Assembly (NCBI RefSeq): GCF_947500835.1
Contig: NZ_CANMTQ010000013.1
Span: 58,566 to 122,565, forward strand
Reading direction: 5' to 3'
Source of the DNA: an uncultured Halomonas sp.
Lineage (GTDB): Bacteria; Pseudomonadota; Gammaproteobacteria; Pseudomonadales; Halomonadaceae
DNA length: 64,000 nucleotides
The translations under genes were made by a program, and so were the position numbers. Positions 36,449-49,147 of this stretch are shown here, in pieces (position 1 is the first letter of the stretch; every line of letters begins with the position of its first letter). Under the pieces are notes generated by a model. It worked only from the letters and a program-made list of their open reading frames with translations. It did no database searches and had not been told where the DNA came from.

Positions 36449-38035
36449 ATGAAAAAAACACTGCTGGCAGCCGGCATTGCTGCTTTTGCGATCGGAGCGA
36501 CCCCGGTCATGGCCAAGACGCTGGTATTCTGCTCCGAAGGTTCGCCGGAAGGCTTCGATCCCTCGCTTTACACCACCGGCACCACCCTCGATGCAACGGA
36601 TCAGGCCATCTATAATCGCCTGACCGACTTCAAGCCCGGCACTACCGAATTGCAGCCCGCCATCGCCAAGAGCTGGGAAGTCTCCGAGGACGGCAAGGAG
36701 ATCACCTTCAATCTGCGCGACGACGTCCAGTTTCATACCACCGACTACTTTACCCCCAGTCGGCCACTGAATGCCGATGATGTCATCTACTCTTTTGCTC
36801 GTCAGATGGACAAGGACAACGCCTATTATCAGCACAACAACGGCAATTATGAATACTTCAACGCCATGTCCATGGGTGAACTGATCGACGAGATCATCAA
36901 GATCGACGATCACACGGTCAAGTTCAAGCTCACCCGCCCCGAAGCGCCTTTCCTGGCCAACCTGGCGATGGGCTTCGCCTCGATCCATTCCAAGGAGTAC
37001 GGCGACAAGATGCTCGAGGCAGGCACGCCGGAAAGGATCAACCAGCAGCCCATCGGCACCGGCCCCTTCCAGTTCGTCAACTACCGTGAAGACGCGGCGA
37101 TTCGCTATTCCGCCAACCCGGACTACTTTCGCGGTAAACAACCCCTGGACAATCTGATATTCGCCATCACCTCGGATGCCCAGGTGCGCTATCAGAAGCT
37201 GCGCGCCGGGGAGTGCCATGTCATGCCCTACCCCAACCCTTCCGACATCGACGAGATGAAGCAGAACGACGATATCAAGGTGCTTGAAGAGCCGGGCCTG
37301 AACGTTGCCTATCTCGCCTACAACACTCAGCAAGAGCCTTTTGACAATCCCGACGTGCGCAAGGCCCTGAACATGGCGGTCAACAAGGATGCGATCATCG
37401 ATGCGGTGTTCCAGGGCGCGGGCCAGGTCGCCAAGAACCCGATCCCACCCACCATGTGGGGCTACAACGAAGCCATCGAGGATGACGTCTACGACCCGGA
37501 AAAAGCCGAGCAGATACTGAAGGACGCCGGCGTCGAGAATCTCAAGATGAACCTCTGGGCCATGCCGGTACAGCGCCCTTACATGCCCAACGCCCGGCGC
37601 ACCGCAGAGCTGATGCAGGCGGACCTGGCAAAGGTCGGAGTGGATGCGGAAATCGTCACCTATGAATGGGGCGAGTATCTTAAGCGTGCGGCAAACGTGG
37701 ATCGCGAAGGCGCGGTGATCCTCGGCTGGACCGGGGACAACGGCGATCCCGACAACTTCCTGGCGGTGCTGCTGGGCTGCGATGCGGTGGGCGGGGCTAA
37801 CCGTGCCCAGTGGTGCCATGAGCCTTTTGACGAGCTGATCAATGAGGCCAAGTCGCTGGACGATCAGGACAAGCGTGCAGAGCTCTACAAGCAGGCCCAG
37901 GTCATTTTCAAGAAGCAGGCGCCCTGGAACACCATCGCCCATTCGACGGTGTTCATGCCGATGCGCAAGGAGGTTACCGGCTATACGATCAACCCTCTCG
38001 GCGTTCATAGCTTTGAAGGCGTCGATCTCGAGTAA
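36449..38035 (+). CDS. dppA: dipeptide ABC transporter, periplasmic binding protein
   Basis: 528-residue family 5 solute-binding protein. Signal peptide MKKTLLAAGIAAFAIGATPVMA with likely cleavage after residue 22. The mature part begins KTLVFCSEGSPEGFDP, very similar to E. coli DppA, which binds dipeptides and heme. ATG 36449 has GGAGAG upstream. First gene of dppABCDF, followed by a hairpin with a T-rich tail before dppB, a common way to make more binding protein than permease. A cysteine pair typical of DppA can be seen (LVFCSEG, RAGECHVMP). Confidence 0.93.
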   Translation: MKKTLLAAGIAAFAIGATPVMAKTLVFCSEGSPEGFDPSLYTTGTTLDATDQAIYNRLTDFKPGTTELQPAIAKSWEVSEDGKEITFNLRDDVQFHTTDYFTPSRPLNADDVIYSFARQMDKDNAYYQHNNGNYEYFNAMSMGELIDEIIKIDDHTVKFKLTRPEAPFLANLAMGFASIHSKEYGDKMLEAGTPERINQQPIGTGPFQFVNYREDAAIRYSANPDYFRGKQPLDNLIFAITSDAQVRYQKLRAGECHVMPYPNPSDIDEMKQNDDIKVLEEPGLNVAYLAYNTQQEPFDNPDVRKALNMAVNKDAIIDAVFQGAGQVAKNPIPPTMWGYNEAIEDDVYDPEKAEQILKDAGVENLKMNLWAMPVQRPYMPNARRTAELMQADLAKVGVDAEIVTYEWGEYLKRAANVDREGAVILGWTGDNGDPDNFLAVLLGCDAVGGANRAQWCHEPFDELINEAKSLDDQDKRAELYKQAQVIFKKQAPWNTIAHSTVFMPMRKEVTGYTINPLGVHSFEGVDLE

Positions 38036-38054
38036 CGCTTTTTACGTGCCATTT

Positions 38055-38087
38055 CCCGGACGGTCATTGCAGCCGTCCGGGTTCTTT
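38055..38087 (+). terminator. attenuating hairpin between dppA and dppB
   Basis: Stem CCCGGACGG / CCGTCCGGG with a 9-base loop, followed by TTCTTTTCG. Its place between the binding-protein gene and the permease genes suggests partial termination. Confidence 0.75.
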
Positions 38088-38116
38088 TCGTCGTTCGACC
38101 TGACTGACACGACCCC

Positions 38117-39121
38117 ATGTTCAAATTCGTTCTGCTCAAGCTGGCACAGCTGATACCGACCTTTATCGGTGTCACCATCGTTGCCTTCGCCTTTATCCGT
38201 CTATTGCCCGGCGATCCCATTCTATTGATGGCCGGGGAGCGAGGCATTTCCCCGGAGCGCTACGCCCAACTCGAAACCCAGCTCGGTTTCGATCGCTCGG
38301 TGTTTGCGCAATATTTCGATTTTCTTGGCAATCTCGTACAGGGCGATCTGGGCACCTCTCTGGTGACTCATACACCGGTGATGAGCGAGTTCATGAGCCG
38401 CTTCCCGGCCACGGTGGAACTCTCGGCATTCGCTCTGCTGTTCGCCATTCTCATCGGCCTGCCTGCCGGGGTGATCGCCGCCACCCGCCGTGGCACCGCC
38501 ATCGATCATACCGTCATGGGCATCAGCTTGACCGGCTACTCCATGCCGATCTTCTGGTGGGGGCTTTTGTTGATCATGTTCTTTTCCAGCACCCTGGGCT
38601 GGACGCCGGTATCCGGACGTATTTCCTTTCTTTATTTCGTCGACCCAATCACCGGCTTCATGACCATCGACACCCTGTTGGCCGGGGATTGGCCGGCGTT
38701 CCTCTCGGCGCTGCACTACCTGATCCTGCCGGCCATCGTGCTGGGCACCATTCCCATGGCGGTGATCGCTCGCCAGACCCGCTCCTCGATGCTCGAGGTA
38801 CTGGGCGAAGACTATGTACGTACCGCCCGGGCCAAGGGACTCTCGAATTTCCGCGTGATCATGGTGCACACCCTGCGCAATGCGCTGATCACGGTGGTCA
38901 CGGTGATCGGGCTGCAGGTCGGGGTGCTGTTGGCCGGCGCCATCCTCACCGAGACGATCTTTTCCTGGCCGGGGATTGGCAAATGGATGATCGATGCCAT
39001 CTCGCGCCGCGATTACCCCGCGGTCCAGGGGGGCCTGGTGCTGATCGCCTTCATCGTCATGATCGTCAACCTGCTGGTGGATGTCGCCTACGGCGTCATC
39101 AACCCGCGCATTCGCTACTAG
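38117..39121 (+). CDS. dppB: dipeptide ABC transporter permease DppB
   Basis: 334-residue inner-membrane permease with six hydrophobic segments and the conserved EAA-type cytoplasmic loop (EDYVRTARAKGLSNFRVIMVHTLRN region). The length matches E. coli DppB (339). The N-terminus FKFVLLKLAQLIPTFIGVT is typical of the DppB/OppB subfamily. No strong ribosome site lies before ATG 38117. The next gene starts 9 bp after its stop, with GGAGG in between. Confidence 0.94.
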   Translation: MFKFVLLKLAQLIPTFIGVTIVAFAFIRLLPGDPILLMAGERGISPERYAQLETQLGFDRSVFAQYFDFLGNLVQGDLGTSLVTHTPVMSEFMSRFPATVELSAFALLFAILIGLPAGVIAATRRGTAIDHTVMGISLTGYSMPIFWWGLLLIMFFSSTLGWTPVSGRISFLYFVDPITGFMTIDTLLAGDWPAFLSALHYLILPAIVLGTIPMAVIARQTRSSMLEVLGEDYVRTARAKGLSNFRVIMVHTLRNALITVVTVIGLQVGVLLAGAILTETIFSWPGIGKWMIDAISRRDYPAVQGGLVLIAFIVMIVNLLVDVAYGVINPRIRY

Positions 39122-39130
39122 GAGGCGGAC

Positions 39131-40030
39131 ATGAGTACGTCAACGACCGCTGTAGCCCCAGGCACGTTTCGCTACCAGTTTGCGGAGTTCTGGGGCTACT
39201 TCAGCGCCAGCCGTGGCGCCTTGGTAGGCCTGATCTTCATCGCCACGATCCTCGTCGTCGCCCTGCTGGCCCCCTGGGTCGCGCCCCACGATCCCGCCCT
39301 GCAGAATCGCGAGGCTTTCCTGGTGCCGCCGGTGTGGCACGCGGAAGGCACCTGGCGCTATATCCTGGGCACGGATGCAGTAGGCCGGGATATCCTGTCA
39401 CGATTGATCTTCGGCGCCCGTTATTCGCTGTTCATCAGCGCCATGGTGGTGTTGCTGTCCATGGTGATAGGCATTTTCCTGGGCTTGCTGGCAGGCTACT
39501 TTCGCGGCTGGCTCGAAGTACTCATCACTCGTGCCATGGACGTGGTGCTGGCCTTCCCCAGCCTGCTGCTGGCCCTGGGGCTGGTCGCAGTGCTGAGCCC
39601 GGGACTTACCAGCGCGATGATCGCCATCGCCGTGGTGCAACTGCCTTACTTCGTGCGCCTGACCCGCGCGGCAGTGATGAGCGAGAAGGATCGTGAATAC
39701 GTCATCGCCAGTCGCCTGGCCGGCGCCGGCCACACTCGGCTGATGTTCAACACGCTGCTGCCCAACTGCATGGCGCCGTTGATCGTTCAAGCCACATTGT
39801 CGTTCTCCACCGCCATTCTTGATATCGCCGCACTCGGCTTTCTGGGTATGGGAGTGCAGCCGCCGACCCCGGAATGGGGCGCCATGCTGGCCAACGCCCG
39901 GGAGTTCATGGGTAGCGCCTACTGGGCGGTAACCTTTCCCGGGCTGGTGATCCTGCTGACGGTGTTGATGATCAACCTGATGGGCGATGGTCTAAGGGAT
40001 GCGCTGGACCCGAAGATGAAACGCTCTTAA
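39131..40030 (+). CDS. dppC: dipeptide ABC transporter permease DppC
   Basis: 299-residue second permease of the importer. It has the N-terminal OppC-type region, then [30 protein letters not shown] and the EAA loop [18 protein letters not shown]. It is preceded by TAGGAGGCGG, overlapping the end of dppB, for coupled translation. Together with DppB it forms the transmembrane channel. Confidence 0.95.
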   Translation: MSTSTTAVAPGTFRYQFAEFWGYFSASRGALVGLIFIATILVVALLAPWVAPHDPALQNREAFLVPPVWHAEGTWRYILGTDAVGRDILSRLIFGARYSLFISAMVVLLSMVIGIFLGLLAGYFRGWLEVLITRAMDVVLAFPSLLLALGLVAVLSPGLTSAMIAIAVVQLPYFVRLTRAAVMSEKDREYVIASRLAGAGHTRLMFNTLLPNCMAPLIVQATLSFSTAILDIAALGFLGMGVQPPTPEWGAMLANAREFMGSAYWAVTFPGLVILLTVLMINLMGDGLRDALDPKMKRS

Positions 40031-40046
40031 GAATAACGAGACACTC

Positions 40047-41003
40047 ATGGCACTACTGGAAATCGAAGGGCTGGACGTGCGCTTTCGCACCAACAGCGGT
40101 CTGTTCCCGGCGGTCGAGAACGCCAACATCACCATCGACAAGGGTGAAGTTCTGGCCATCGTCGGTGAATCCGGGTCGGGCAAGTCGGTCTCGATGCTGG
40201 CCACCATGGGCCTGCTACCCTGGACCGCCCAGGTGACCGCGGAAAAAATGCTGTTCGACGGTCAGGAATTGCGCCAGCTCAGTTCCCGCCAACGGCGTCA
40301 GATCGTCGGCGGGGAAATGTCGATGATCTTTCAGGAACCGATGAGCAGCCTCAACCCCTGCTTCACCGTCGGCACCCAGATCGATGAGATGCTCAAGCAA
40401 CATCGTGGCGGCTCGCGCAAGCAGCGCAAGGAGCGCACGCTGGATCTCCTGGCCCAGGTGGGCATCCCCGATCCGCGCAAACGCATCGATGCCTACCCGC
40501 ACCAGCTCTCCGGGGGCATGAGCCAGCGGGTGATGATCGCCATGGCGATCTCCTGCAACCCGCGCCTGCTGATTGCCGACGAGCCCACCACGGCACTTGA
40601 TGTGACCATTCAGGCGCAGATACTGGACCTGTTGCTCCAATTGCAGCAGGAACATGATATGGCCTTGATCCTGATCACTCACGATATGGGCGTGGTCGCC
40701 GAGACGGCGCAGCAGGTGATCGTCCAGTATGCCGGGCGTCAGGTCGAGCGCCAGGAAGTGAAGGCGCTGTTCGCTCATCCGCGTCACCCCTATACCGAGG
40801 CGCTGCTCTCGGCGCTGCCGGAACGTGCCGGAGGTCAGGATCGCCTGCCGACGATTCCCGGTGTGGTGCCGGGTCAGCACAATCGGCCCGAGGGCTGTCT
40901 GTTCAACCCGCGCTGCCGTTACGCCACGGAGCATTGCCGCGAGGTGGAGCCGCGCCCTGCTCCCGACGATCCGGCCCGGACGCTGTGTCACTATCCTTTA
41001 TAA
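40047..41003 (+). CDS. dppD: dipeptide ABC transporter ATPase DppD
   Basis: 318-residue ABC ATPase. Walker A is GESGSGKS, the signature is [14 protein letters not shown], Walker B is [12 protein letters not shown] and the switch histidine is in LITHDMG. The C-terminal oligopeptide-ABC extension contains the cysteine-rich [14 protein letters not shown], which binds an iron-sulfur cluster or metal in some family members. It forms the heterodimeric ATPase with DppF. Confidence 0.95.
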   Translation: MALLEIEGLDVRFRTNSGLFPAVENANITIDKGEVLAIVGESGSGKSVSMLATMGLLPWTAQVTAEKMLFDGQELRQLSSRQRRQIVGGEMSMIFQEPMSSLNPCFTVGTQIDEMLKQHRGGSRKQRKERTLDLLAQVGIPDPRKRIDAYPHQLSGGMSQRVMIAMAISCNPRLLIADEPTTALDVTIQAQILDLLLQLQQEHDMALILITHDMGVVAETAQQVIVQYAGRQVERQEVKALFAHPRHPYTEALLSALPERAGGQDRLPTIPGVVPGQHNRPEGCLFNPRCRYATEHCREVEPRPAPDDPARTLCHYPL

Positions 41004-41074
41004 ACTTCGTCTTCAAACAATCCTTTACAAAAAAGTCTCTTATGAACAGCCAAGAACGCCAAAAGGATACTGCG

Positions 41075-42064
41075 ATGCGTGACGACGCCGTCATCAATGC
41101 CGTCAATCTGACGCGTCATTATCACGTCAAGACAGGGCCTTTCTCGCCCTCGGCGGTGGTCAAGGCGCTCAACGAGGCAAGCTTCGATCTCTACCCCGGT
41201 CAGACCCTGGCAGTGGTCGGCGAATCCGGCTGCGGCAAGTCGACCCTGGCCCGGGTACTGACGATGATCGAGCCACCCACCAGCGGGCAATTGACCATCA
41301 ACGGTCAGCGAGTGGAACTCAAGGAAGGACAGCGACCGCCTCGGGAGCTGCGCCGCGAGGTGCAGATCATCTTCCAGAACCCCTACGGCTCATTGAATCC
41401 GCGCAAGACCGTGGCGGCTATGCTGGAAGAGCCGCTCAAGCTCAATAAGTCCGATGTGGATGCAAAGCAAAGGCGGCAGAAGGCCCTGGAGATGATCGAG
41501 AAGGTCGGGCTGCGCCCGGAGCACATCGACCGCTACCCGCACATGTTCTCCGGCGGCCAGCGCCAGCGTATTGCCATCGCCCGTGCATTGATGCTCAACC
41601 CCAAGATTCTGGTACTGGATGAGCCGGTCTCCGCGCTAGATCTGTCGATTCAGGCCCAGGTGCTGAATCTGCTGAGCGATCTGCAGGACGAGTTCGGACT
41701 CGCCTACGTGTTCATTTCTCACGATCTGTCCGTGGTCCAACGCATCGCCGACGATGTGATCGTCATGTACTTCGGCCAGCCGGTGGAGACCGGGCCAGCC
41801 TCGGAAGTCTTCACCAAACCGCGCCACCCTTATACCCAGGCGCTCTTTTCCGCGACACCGGTAGCCGATCCGAATCGGCGTAAGGAGCGAGTCAAACTTA
41901 AGGGCGAGCCACCCTCACCACTCAATCCACCGCCCGGCTGCCCTTTTGCACCGCGCTGTTTCATGGCCACCGAAGAATGCACCCATGGCGACCCACCCCT
42001 TGAGGCGGTTACTCCTCGGGTCAAGGTCGCCTGTATTCACGTAGAGAAGGAAGGCGCGACCTGA
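41075..42064 (+). CDS. dppF: dipeptide ABC transporter ATPase DppF
   Basis: 329-residue ABC ATPase. Walker A is GESGCGKST, the signature is FSGGQRQRIAIARAL, Walker B is ILVLDEPVSALD, and the C-terminal extension contains CPFAPRCFMATEEC. I chose ATG 41075 because AAAAGGA precedes it and the protein length then matches E. coli DppF (334). ATG 41042 lacks a ribosome site. The stop TGA 42062-42064 directly abuts the stop of the convergent GreB-like gene, with no space for a terminator. Confidence 0.94.
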   Translation: MRDDAVINAVNLTRHYHVKTGPFSPSAVVKALNEASFDLYPGQTLAVVGESGCGKSTLARVLTMIEPPTSGQLTINGQRVELKEGQRPPRELRREVQIIFQNPYGSLNPRKTVAAMLEEPLKLNKSDVDAKQRRQKALEMIEKVGLRPEHIDRYPHMFSGGQRQRIAIARALMLNPKILVLDEPVSALDLSIQAQVLNLLSDLQDEFGLAYVFISHDLSVVQRIADDVIVMYFGQPVETGPASEVFTKPRHPYTQALFSATPVADPNRRKERVKLKGEPPSPLNPPPGCPFAPRCFMATEECTHGDPPLEAVTPRVKVACIHVEKEGAT

Positions 42065-42565
42065 TCAGGGCGCGATGGCGGTGATTTCGATTTCGATGGC
42101 GCCACTGGGTTTCGGCCAGGTAGTAATATCACCCTCTTCACAGCCCAGCAGCGCCCGTCCAAGCGGCGAAGCCCAACTGACCAGGGCGTCGTCTTCGTCA
42201 TCACGTGGCGATAACGCTTCGTCCTCACCGACAATACGATAACGATAGGTTTTATCATCATCATCGACAAACTCGACCCGGCAACCAAAGATTACTTTCC
42301 CTGGCGCCTCACTCCTGGGTTCGATGACCCGGGCGGATTGCAACCGCGCCTGACAGTAACGAATATCACGCTCCAGCATCGGGATACGTGACTGCGCTTG
42401 TAAATCGCCACCCTGCAAGGCATCTCGTTCGGCGATCAAATCAGCACGCCATTGCTGCAAGGCACGATGTCCTCTCGGAGTCATGTAATTGGGCAATTGA
42501 CTGACCGCACGCTCCGGAAGACTCTCGGGGCCGTCATTGTCTTCCTTGACGAAAGCTCGGCTCAT
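42065..42565 (-). CDS. GreA/GreB-family factor lacking the acidic tip
   Basis: 166-residue protein of the Gre family that acts in the RNA polymerase secondary channel. The N-terminal part starts MSRAFVKEDNDG, followed by a coiled-coil hairpin (YMTPRGHRALQQWRADLI) and a C-terminal FKBP-like domain (VIFGCRVEFVDDDDKTYRYRIVGEDE ... SWASPLGRALLG, given here in parts). In GreA/GreB the hairpin tip carries GDxSENAxY with catalytic Asp and Glu; here the corresponding stretch is LQGGDLQAQSRIP and the acids are missing. It may compete with GreA/DksA rather than stimulate cleavage. It should not be called greB without care. Confidence 0.8.
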   Translation of the reverse strand: MSRAFVKEDNDGPESLPERAVSQLPNYMTPRGHRALQQWRADLIAERDALQGGDLQAQSRIPMLERDIRYCQARLQSARVIEPRSEAPGKVIFGCRVEFVDDDDKTYRYRIVGEDEALSPRDDEDDALVSWASPLGRALLGCEEGDITTWPKPSGAIEIEITAIAP

Positions 42566-42751
42566 GAAATTGACCTCCTGCCATGGTTCAAAAGATTCAC
42601 CATAATAGCGATAGGTATAATCGCATCGCTTTACTATAGTGGTATCTTAACCCCCATATGTGTCTTGGCGCAGGGTTCCCGCAATATTGATCGGCAGACT
42701 CACGTCAGGCGAAATTTTCAGGAAGCGCAAGCGTCAAACGAGGACAGCAGC

Positions 42752-43186
42752 ATGCATGATATCCGCCTCAAGCGAATCTATAGTGAAGCCGACCCGGAGG
42801 ATGGTGCGCGGGTACTGGTGGACCGGCTGTGGCCCCGAGGCAAGCGTCGCGACACCCTGTCGCTGACCGACTGGTATCGCGATGCATCCCCTTCCAACGT
42901 ACTGCGACGCCAGTGGCAACAGGGGGAAATCAGCCATGCCGTGTTCATCCGTCGCTATCGCTGGGAGATGGCAGATGCCAAGGGCTGTCTGGCGCCGCTG
43001 ATGCGCTGGTGTCGTGAAGGTCGGCTCACCCTTCTAAGTGGCGCCCGAAACCTCGATCAGTCTCATCTGCCCATTTTGCGCGATGCTATCCTCGATGCCT
43101 TGGGCAACAACGCTGCTTACGCCAGTAGTATCGAACTTAGCTCATCACCCTGTTACGCAGAACAATTTTCTCAATACTCGAAGTAA
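42752..43186 (+). CDS. DUF488 family protein
   Basis: 144-residue DUF488 protein. The signature stretch RVLVDRLWPRGKRRDTLSLTDW near the N-terminus, and REGRLTLLSGARNLDQSHLPIL in the second half, are characteristic. Function is not established for the family. ATG 42752 was chosen because GAGGACAG lies upstream and the family begins with the RLKRIYSEADPEDGAR region. It is monocistronic and followed by a strong terminator; the 186 bp before it are shared with the divergent GreB-like gene. Confidence 0.88.
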   Translation: MHDIRLKRIYSEADPEDGARVLVDRLWPRGKRRDTLSLTDWYRDASPSNVLRRQWQQGEISHAVFIRRYRWEMADAKGCLAPLMRWCREGRLTLLSGARNLDQSHLPILRDAILDALGNNAAYASSIELSSSPCYAEQFSQYSK

Positions 43187-43201
43187 CCAGTTTCATAATG
43201 C

Positions 43202-43234
43202 AAAGCGCCATTCCCGCGGGAATGGCGCTTTTCT
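43202..43234 (+). terminator. rho-independent terminator after DUF488 gene
   Basis: Perfect 15-bp palindrome AAAGCGCCATTCCCG / CGGGAATGGCGCTTT followed by TC and T residues. A-rich on one side and T-rich on the other, so it could act in both directions between DUF488 and the convergent fadA. Confidence 0.85.
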
Positions 43235-43284
43235 TAGTGCCGGAAAGTTACGCTAGAACAGATTGCCTTATGAATATTGTTGGC

Positions 43285-46682
<3,398 letters not shown>

Positions 46683-46860
46683 CGAGAAATCTCCACGAGG
46701 GGTTGGGCAGAGAAAGATTTCATACAACCGTTTGAATGCAATCAGCTTGCGTCAGTGCGGCGTCTGCGTCAAGCAGATACGCTTATTCGTCGTATAGACA
46801 AAAGGTATAGCTGATAAGATGCCGCTGCAGAAAATCTCATGATTCGAGCCTGGATATACC

Positions 46861-47985
46861 ATGACCGTCGACACCTCTTCCCGCTGGATCTCGTTGCACC
46901 AGCACGCCGAGCGCTGGATAGAGCGACTTCGGCCTTATGCCTGGCTATGGCCGCCTTTCGCCTTCCTGCTGGGGGCGCTTAGCTTTTTCCTGGTGGACCG
47001 TCAGCAATCCCTGGGTGCCTTGCTGGCCCTAGGGCTGCTATTGGCCTGGGTGCTGCTTATCTCCGAAAATCTGATCGGGCGTTTTCTTGCGCGTCGCGGA
47101 TCGAAGCTTTTACCAGGCACCGTGACTTCTTTTGTTGCCCAGATGATACATCAGGAAACGCTTTTCTTTACCTTGCCCTTCGTGCTGGCCACCACCGTCT
47201 GGTCCAGCGGGCAGGCGGCTTTCACCCTGCTGATGATCGGCTGTGCGCTATTGTCGATTCTCGATCCGCTCTATTTCCGACTGGCACAGCGCCACCGTTG
47301 GCTCTATTTCATCTTTCACGCGCAGTGCGTGTTTCTGGTGGTGCTGGTAACACTTCCTATCATGCTGCATTTGACCACCGGAGAAAGTTTCCTGCTCGCG
47401 GTGCTGGCTGCCGCGTTTTTCAGCATACCCAGTCTGAGCCACCTGATGCGGCCTAAAGGCATAGTGCGTTGGCTGGCCATACTGGGTTTGATAACAGTGC
47501 TGGCAGGGGCCGCCTGGATCAGTCGAGCCTGGGTGCCACCCGTGACACTGTGGCTGACCGGCTCGGCACTCTCACCGGGTTTCGATGAGGCTGCTCGAGA
47601 GCCGCGAGGTGAAGTTGCCCTTACGGTACAAGCGCTGGAACGTACCGGGCTCTATGCCTACACCGCTATCCGCGCTCCTCGTGGCCTACGCGAGAAGATC
47701 TATCATGAATGGCGTCACGAGGGTGAACTCGTCGATCGCATCGCACTGGTCATCAAGGGGGGGCGCGACAAGGGCTATCGCGCCTGGACCCATAAGCAGC
47801 ATTTCCCCGAGAACACTCAAGGTGACTGGCGTATCGATGTAATGACCGGCACGGGACAACGCATCGGCGTATTGCGCTTCAAGGTGGTGGAAGAGTCGCA
47901 AAATGCGATGCAGGCCGATGGCACCATACGGTCGCCCGGGGGGATTCCGGGGCTAGATATCCGCCGTCTGTTGCCTGGGTCCTAA
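46861..47985 (+). CDS. DUF5924/DUF2914 membrane protein
   Basis: 374-residue protein with about seven hydrophobic segments in residues 25-245 (WLWPPFAFLLGALSFFL onward). A soluble C-terminal domain has the DUF2914 pattern: a Trp-containing RAWTHKQHFPENTQGDW and TGTGQRIGVLRFKVVE near the end. Function unknown; no enzyme motif was recognised. It starts at ATG 46861 and is monocistronic, with 80 bp to slyA. Confidence 0.75.
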   Translation: MTVDTSSRWISLHQHAERWIERLRPYAWLWPPFAFLLGALSFFLVDRQQSLGALLALGLLLAWVLLISENLIGRFLARRGSKLLPGTVTSFVAQMIHQETLFFTLPFVLATTVWSSGQAAFTLLMIGCALLSILDPLYFRLAQRHRWLYFIFHAQCVFLVVLVTLPIMLHLTTGESFLLAVLAAAFFSIPSLSHLMRPKGIVRWLAILGLITVLAGAAWISRAWVPPVTLWLTGSALSPGFDEAAREPRGEVALTVQALERTGLYAYTAIRAPRGLREKIYHEWRHEGELVDRIALVIKGGRDKGYRAWTHKQHFPENTQGDWRIDVMTGTGQRIGVLRFKVVEESQNAMQADGTIRSPGGIPGLDIRRLLPGS

Positions 47986-48065
47986 TAACGTTTATTGACA
48001 GACTTGCATTGCGCTTCTCAGGCTTGGACAATCCTTCTTATTTAGCCTGCGAAGTGATAACGACA

Positions 48066-48521
48066 ATGTCTGTAATGCCAGAAAGCATCGGTTTCAAACT
48101 TTCACGCGTACCCCGCCTTTGGCGTGCCGTTCTCGATGAGCGGCTAGCCCCTCTGGGTCTTACTCAAACCCGCTGGGTCACGCTCTATCACTTGTGGCAC
48201 ATGGGCGGCGGGCAGGCGCAATGCGATCTGGCCCGCGCCATCGGCGTCGAGGCGCCCTCGTTGGTACGCACCCTGGATCAGCTGACAGAGCAAGGCCTCA
48301 TCGAGCGCCGTCCCTGCAATGATGATCGGCGCACCAAGCGTATCTTTCTTACCAGCAAGGCCGACCCGCTACTGGAACGCATCGACGCCATCGTAATGGA
48401 AGCCCGAGGCGAGATGCTCAGCGGCATCACTGAGGAAGAAGTCGCTCTTTTCGAAGACCTGCTGGCCCGTATCGAAAAAAACGGATTGCGCATACAGACC
48501 CGAACGGTCAGCGACGTCTGA
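48066..48521 (+). CDS. slyA: MarR-family regulator SlyA
   Basis: 151-residue winged-helix regulator closely resembling SlyA of enterobacteria: LTQTRWVTLYHLWH, then IGVEAPSLVRTLDQLTEQGLIERR (recognition helix, shown in part of SLVRTLDQL) and DDRRTKRIFLT wing. ATG 48066 was taken as start; in-frame codons upstream give a non-conserved extension. The ribosome site is weak (GAAGTGATAA). It typically activates or counter-silences membrane, stress and virulence genes and responds to small aromatic ligands. Targets here are not visible. Confidence 0.88.
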   Translation: MSVMPESIGFKLSRVPRLWRAVLDERLAPLGLTQTRWVTLYHLWHMGGGQAQCDLARAIGVEAPSLVRTLDQLTEQGLIERRPCNDDRRTKRIFLTSKADPLLERIDAIVMEARGEMLSGITEEEVALFEDLLARIEKNGLRIQTRTVSDV

Positions 48522-48526
48522 TTCGC

Positions 48527-49054
48527 TCAGGCTGACTCTTCTGCGCTACGATCTTGAACCAAGCAGCCAAGAGTTTCGCAAACGACAACCAGGGCGGCAT
48601 GGTTTGCTTTGAATGCTTCCACGCTTTGGGATTCTTCCCACCAAAGCGTCAGGCAGCGTCTATCTGATTCGAGTACTAGAGCATCATCAGGCAGCCCTTC
48701 AAGTGCTTGCTCCAAACACAGACGAGCCTTTTCAGGAAGCGATCTGAGGGGCTCGATACGCCAACGCCAGTTTTTACGTTTTTCGTCGAAGGGTTTTAGT
48801 ACCTCACTCGCGTGGGTCTCCCGTACCAGCACGAAATAAGGCCCTGGGCGGTCCTGCGGATATAGCCATTGATAGCTGACCAAGCCTGCTGGAGGGTTGT
48901 ACAATGGCGGCTTGGCGAGTTTCACCTTGACGCCTAGATAATGCGCCTGTTGTCGCAGTTGACCGAGACGCCGATCACGGCGCGAAGGACGCAACCACAT
49001 CATTGGCGAAAGCATTATCAGCAGGGTGAATAGTATGATCAGCCATAGCGTCAT
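48527..49054 (-). CDS. conserved hypothetical membrane-anchored protein
   Basis: 175-residue protein with a single N-terminal hydrophobic segment (WLIILFTLLIMLSPMMW) followed by a basic RPSRRDRRLGQLR stretch and a soluble C-terminal domain. Recognisable spots are YFVLVRETHASEVLKPFDE and LTLWWEES, but I do not recognise the family. It is convergent with slyA, 5 bp apart, and its upstream spacer leads to the universal stress protein. Predicted topology is N-in or N-out with a single pass. Confidence 0.65.
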   Translation of the reverse strand: MTLWLIILFTLLIMLSPMMWLRPSRRDRRLGQLRQQAHYLGVKVKLAKPPLYNPPAGLVSYQWLYPQDRPGPYFVLVRETHASEVLKPFDEKRKNWRWRIEPLRSLPEKARLCLEQALEGLPDDALVLESDRRCLTLWWEESQSVEAFKANHAALVVVCETLGCLVQDRSAEESA

Positions 49055-49147
49055 CTAAGCGTCCTAAAATTGATTTGCATCAGTTGTGTATCCCACAGGC
49101 TCCGCATAAAGTAAAAGCATTCAATCTGCGGTAGAGGAAGACTCGCC

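Noticed and set aside
36365..38008. 547-codon minus-strand open frame opposite dppA
   Set aside because: dppA is unambiguous with a signal peptide; the antisense frame is low-complexity Val/Gly/Asp-rich and has no family resemblance.
46683..46860. Possible fatty-acid regulator (PsrA/FadR) site in the fadB spacer
   Set aside because: Only a single GTTTG half-site near 46730 was seen, without the second half at the right distance.
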